The translations under genes and the position numbers were made by a program. The notes below the pieces were generated by a model. That model saw only the letters and a program-made list of their open reading frames with translations, was not told the origin of the DNA and ran no database searches. A stretch of DNA of 7,915 nt. Source: an uncultured Eubacteriales bacterium (lineage in GTDB: Bacteria > Bacillota > Clostridia > Oscillospirales > CAG-272). The stretch spans positions 1 through 7,915 of the forward strand of contig CAKTAA010000101.1 of the NCBI GenBank assembly GCA_934526185.1. The letters are read 5' to 3'. Position 1 is the stretch's first letter, and each line of letters begins with the position of its first letter. This document shows, one piece after another, positions 5,918-7,915 of this stretch.

Positions 5918-7867
5918 GTGGCAAGATTTACTGTTCCAGATCCTCCATCGATATCCGTATATCAGATTGAAAATTTTAAAGGGATTGATCTTCACAACTC
6001 CCCGCCTAACGTAGCGGAGTATAGGTCGGCGGAAGCGCCAAATATGATAAGGGACGTGCCAGGAAAAATTAGAAAGCGAATGGGATATGAAAAAGTATCC
6101 TTTTTTTCTGAGAAAATCAACGGTTTTTTCACTTTGGATCTCCCTGACGAAACAATTTTTCTTCTTCATTCTGGGACGACATTGTATAACGTTACAAAGC
6201 CGAACGGCGAAATTGCAGGAACTGGTTCGGAATCAGTATCGTTATGGGAAGAGATGGCGGACGTTCGTTCAAAGGCGTGGCAAATGGGAAGAAAATTATA
6301 CATACAGGATGGGAAAAGGTTGCTGTCTTTTGACGGAACTACAGTATCCCCGCTTGATACTGAGGGGTATATTCCTACTATTGTGATTTCGCGTCTTCCC
6401 ACGGGCGGCGGGACTACTCTTGACCCATATAATCTTTTGTCTGAAAAATGGATAGAAAGTTTTATTCTCTCGGAAGAGGATAGAGAGAAAGCGGTAACTG
6501 CGGGGTCGCTGACCTTACAACTCACAGATAATGATTTGTTGCCGGACTGTAAGGTGGAAGTAAAAAACACTGCAAACGGAGAGTACGAGCAATTAGAACA
6601 AGGGACGTTTGTGTTCTCTGCCGCAGACGGTACGGTTGTTTTTTCCTCTGACAATATCCCAACGGCAACTCCAGTTTTAGGGCAGGACAACATCCGTGTG
6701 ACAGTTGGCAAAGCACGAACGGGATGGAAGGATAGGATTAATCACTGCGATTTGTCTATTCTTTATGGAGTGGGCGGTAATTCCGACCGGATGTTTATTT
6801 CTGGGAATTCGGAGTATCCAAATTATGACTGGTATTGCGAAAAAGACGACCCAACGTATTGGGGCGACACTTATTACTCTGTTTTAGGACAGGACAATTC
6901 TCCTATTATGGGATATAGCATTATTGCAGAAAAACTGGCAACGCATAAAAAAAACGCAGAAGATGGAAGAAACGTAATTGTGCGACAAGGAGTCCTTGAC
7001 AACGAGGGAAAAGTTGGATTTCCTATTTCCACTACGCTACAAGGCGAAGGCACAGTGGCCAAATGGTCTTTTGGATATCTTTCTACTGAACCGCTGTTTT
7101 TAACCCAGCTTGGAGTATATGCAGTTACTCCCGCCGATGTAACGGGAGAACGATATGCTCAAGGACGGTCTTTTTACTTAAATAAAGCGATTATGGAAGA
7201 AGAAAACATGCAAAACGCTTTTGGAATGGTATATAAGGATTTTTATCTTTTAGCCATGAACCAAAAAGTTTATTTGTTGGACGGACTTCAAAAATCCTAT
7301 GAAAAAGGGGCTCCATATTCTTCCTATCAGTATGAGGGGTACCTATGGACCAATATCCCGGCGCATATTTTATGGGAACTGGATGGGAAGCTTTATTTTG
7401 GAACAGAAAATGGGTATATCTTTCGGTTTTTTACGGACACGGAAGCGCAAATTTCATACTCCGATTATAATTTTGAAACTGGCGAAAATGATCTGCCCAT
7501 TGAATCCTATTGGTGTATGGGAGACTTAGATGGAACGCGATTTTATAAAAACAAAACCTTTCGTTTCTGTTCTGTAAGACTGGGAGCTGCGGTAGCAACT
7601 GGAGTTGAAGTGTTTGTAAAAAAAGACGGGGCATGGCAAAAGTTATTTGAATCTGGGGCCTCTGCCCGATTCTTTGATTTTTCACAAATCAACTTTGCAA
7701 AATGGTCTTTTTCTTCCGACACCACGCCGCGTACAATTGGGAGAAAAATAAAAGTGAAAAAAGTGGATAAAGCAATGTTTAAATTTGAAAATTCAACAAT
7801 AAACGAACCGTTCTCTATCTATAATATTGCGTTTGAATACACAACAGGGACCAACTATAAGAGGTGA
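5918..7867 (+). CDS. Large tail-hub or packaged-DNA stabilisation-like protein
   Basis: This 649-aa protein begins one base after the connector stop with GTG, preceded by GGGGTGG at 5904-5910. The N-terminus from residue 20 (FKGIDLHNSPPN, then EAPNMIRD and KIRKRMGY) follows a pattern common in phage proteins that close the connector: a glycine-led opening, an A/PN motif, and a R-x-G-Y turn. Much of the rest looks like beta-propeller or PQQ-like repeats: KLYIQDGKRLLSFDG from about residue 126, FYLLAMNQKVYLLDG from 442, and LYFGTENGYIFRF at 492-504. Position and length suggest a relative of P22 gp10-type packaged-DNA stabilisation or tail-hub proteins, which are assembled after the adaptor and stop DNA leaking. 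There is no signal peptide or membrane segment. A different structural or tail-spike-like role is possible. The specific family is inferred, not shown. Confidence 0.55.
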   Translation: MARFTVPDPPSISVYQIENFKGIDLHNSPPNVAEYRSAEAPNMIRDVPGKIRKRMGYEKVSFFSEKINGFFTLDLPDETIFLLHSGTTLYNVTKPNGEIAGTGSESVSLWEEMADVRSKAWQMGRKLYIQDGKRLLSFDGTTVSPLDTEGYIPTIVISRLPTGGGTTLDPYNLLSEKWIESFILSEEDREKAVTAGSLTLQLTDNDLLPDCKVEVKNTANGEYEQLEQGTFVFSAADGTVVFSSDNIPTATPVLGQDNIRVTVGKARTGWKDRINHCDLSILYGVGGNSDRMFISGNSEYPNYDWYCEKDDPTYWGDTYYSVLGQDNSPIMGYSIIAEKLATHKKNAEDGRNVIVRQGVLDNEGKVGFPISTTLQGEGTVAKWSFGYLSTEPLFLTQLGVYAVTPADVTGERYAQGRSFYLNKAIMEEENMQNAFGMVYKDFYLLAMNQKVYLLDGLQKSYEKGAPYSSYQYEGYLWTNIPAHILWELDGKLYFGTENGYIFRFFTDTEAQISYSDYNFETGENDLPIESYWCMGDLDGTRFYKNKTFRFCSVRLGAAVATGVEVFVKKDGAWQKLFESGASARFFDFSQINFAKWSFSSDTTPRTIGRKIKVKKVDKAMFKFENSTINEPFSIYNIAFEYTTGTNYKR

Positions 7868-7871
7868 AAAA

Positions 7872-7915
7872 ATGGCGTATACAAAATTAATTGCAGATGT
7901 GGAAAACATTACTCC
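7872..7915 (+). CDS. Start of an unidentified downstream gene (partial at the 3' end)
   Basis: ATG 7872 follows AGGTG (7862-7866) by five bases, and the ribosome site overlaps the preceding stop codon. The 14 complete codons read MAYTKLIADVENIT and stay open to the window edge. A short, tight junction on the same strand makes a real gene very likely, probably another virion structural protein. Too little is present to assign a family. Confidence 0.65.
   Translation, partial: MAYTKLIADVENIT

Noticed and set aside
6166..6711. Open frame of 181 codons on the - strand inside the plug-like gene
   Set aside because: It is antisense to a continuous + strand gene, and the translation is rich in Ser, Pro, Val and Cys in the manner of a shadow frame. 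No independent start signal is present.

Overview
This window is the virion-morphogenesis part of a tailed double-stranded DNA phage or prophage. All recognisable genes lie on the + strand, and they are packed almost end to end. The order is: the C-terminal part of the terminase large subunit, portal, two very small proteins, scaffold, capsid decoration protein, major capsid protein, a head-tail connector-like protein, a 649-aa plug or tail-hub-like protein, and the first codons of one more gene. No integrase, repressor, lysis, replication, tRNA, CRISPR or insertion-sequence gene is visible.

The moderate to low GC content (judged by eye), the strong AGGAGG-type ribosome binding sites and the A/G-rich spacers suggest a Firmicutes host, probably an anaerobic gut clostridium. 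This is an inference from style, not from a host marker. Read as a phage, the layout resembles a short-tailed (podovirus-like) head module: a P22-type portal, a charged helical scaffold, and a large protein straight after the connector whose N-terminus and beta-repeat character recall P22 gp10-like packaged-DNA stabilisation proteins. The major capsid protein instead looks like the Mu gpT-like branch of the HK97 fold. No tail tube, sheath or tape-measure gene is present in the window, but the window ends too early to exclude a long tail.

Region by region: 1-546 ends the packaging motor. 546-2450 is the portal, which starts inside the terminase stop codon and carries an unusual internal four-cysteine zinc-ribbon-like insert. 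2477-2793 holds a 61-aa zinc-ribbon miniprotein and a 44-aa very basic miniprotein. 2794-2884 is a short gap containing a protein-like but start-less frame. 2885-5168 is the scaffold, decoration and major capsid cluster, each gene with ATG and a strong ribosome binding site. A long hairpin with a T-run at 5183-5218 follows the capsid gene as a likely intra-operon terminator. 5272-7867 holds the connector and plug-like genes, which start with TTG and GTG. A new gene starts at 7872 and runs off the end.

The genes would work together as follows. The portal and scaffold nucleate the capsid shell, the terminase docks on the portal and packages DNA, the decoration protein stabilises the expanded shell, and the connector and plug proteins close the portal and carry the tail. 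Start codons, ribosome binding sites and the hairpin appear arranged so that high-copy shell proteins are made in excess over low-copy vertex proteins. The most interesting points are the cysteine-rich insert in the portal next to a separate zinc-ribbon miniprotein, the tiny basic protein, the post-capsid terminator, and the apparent mixture of P22-like and Mu-like parts.
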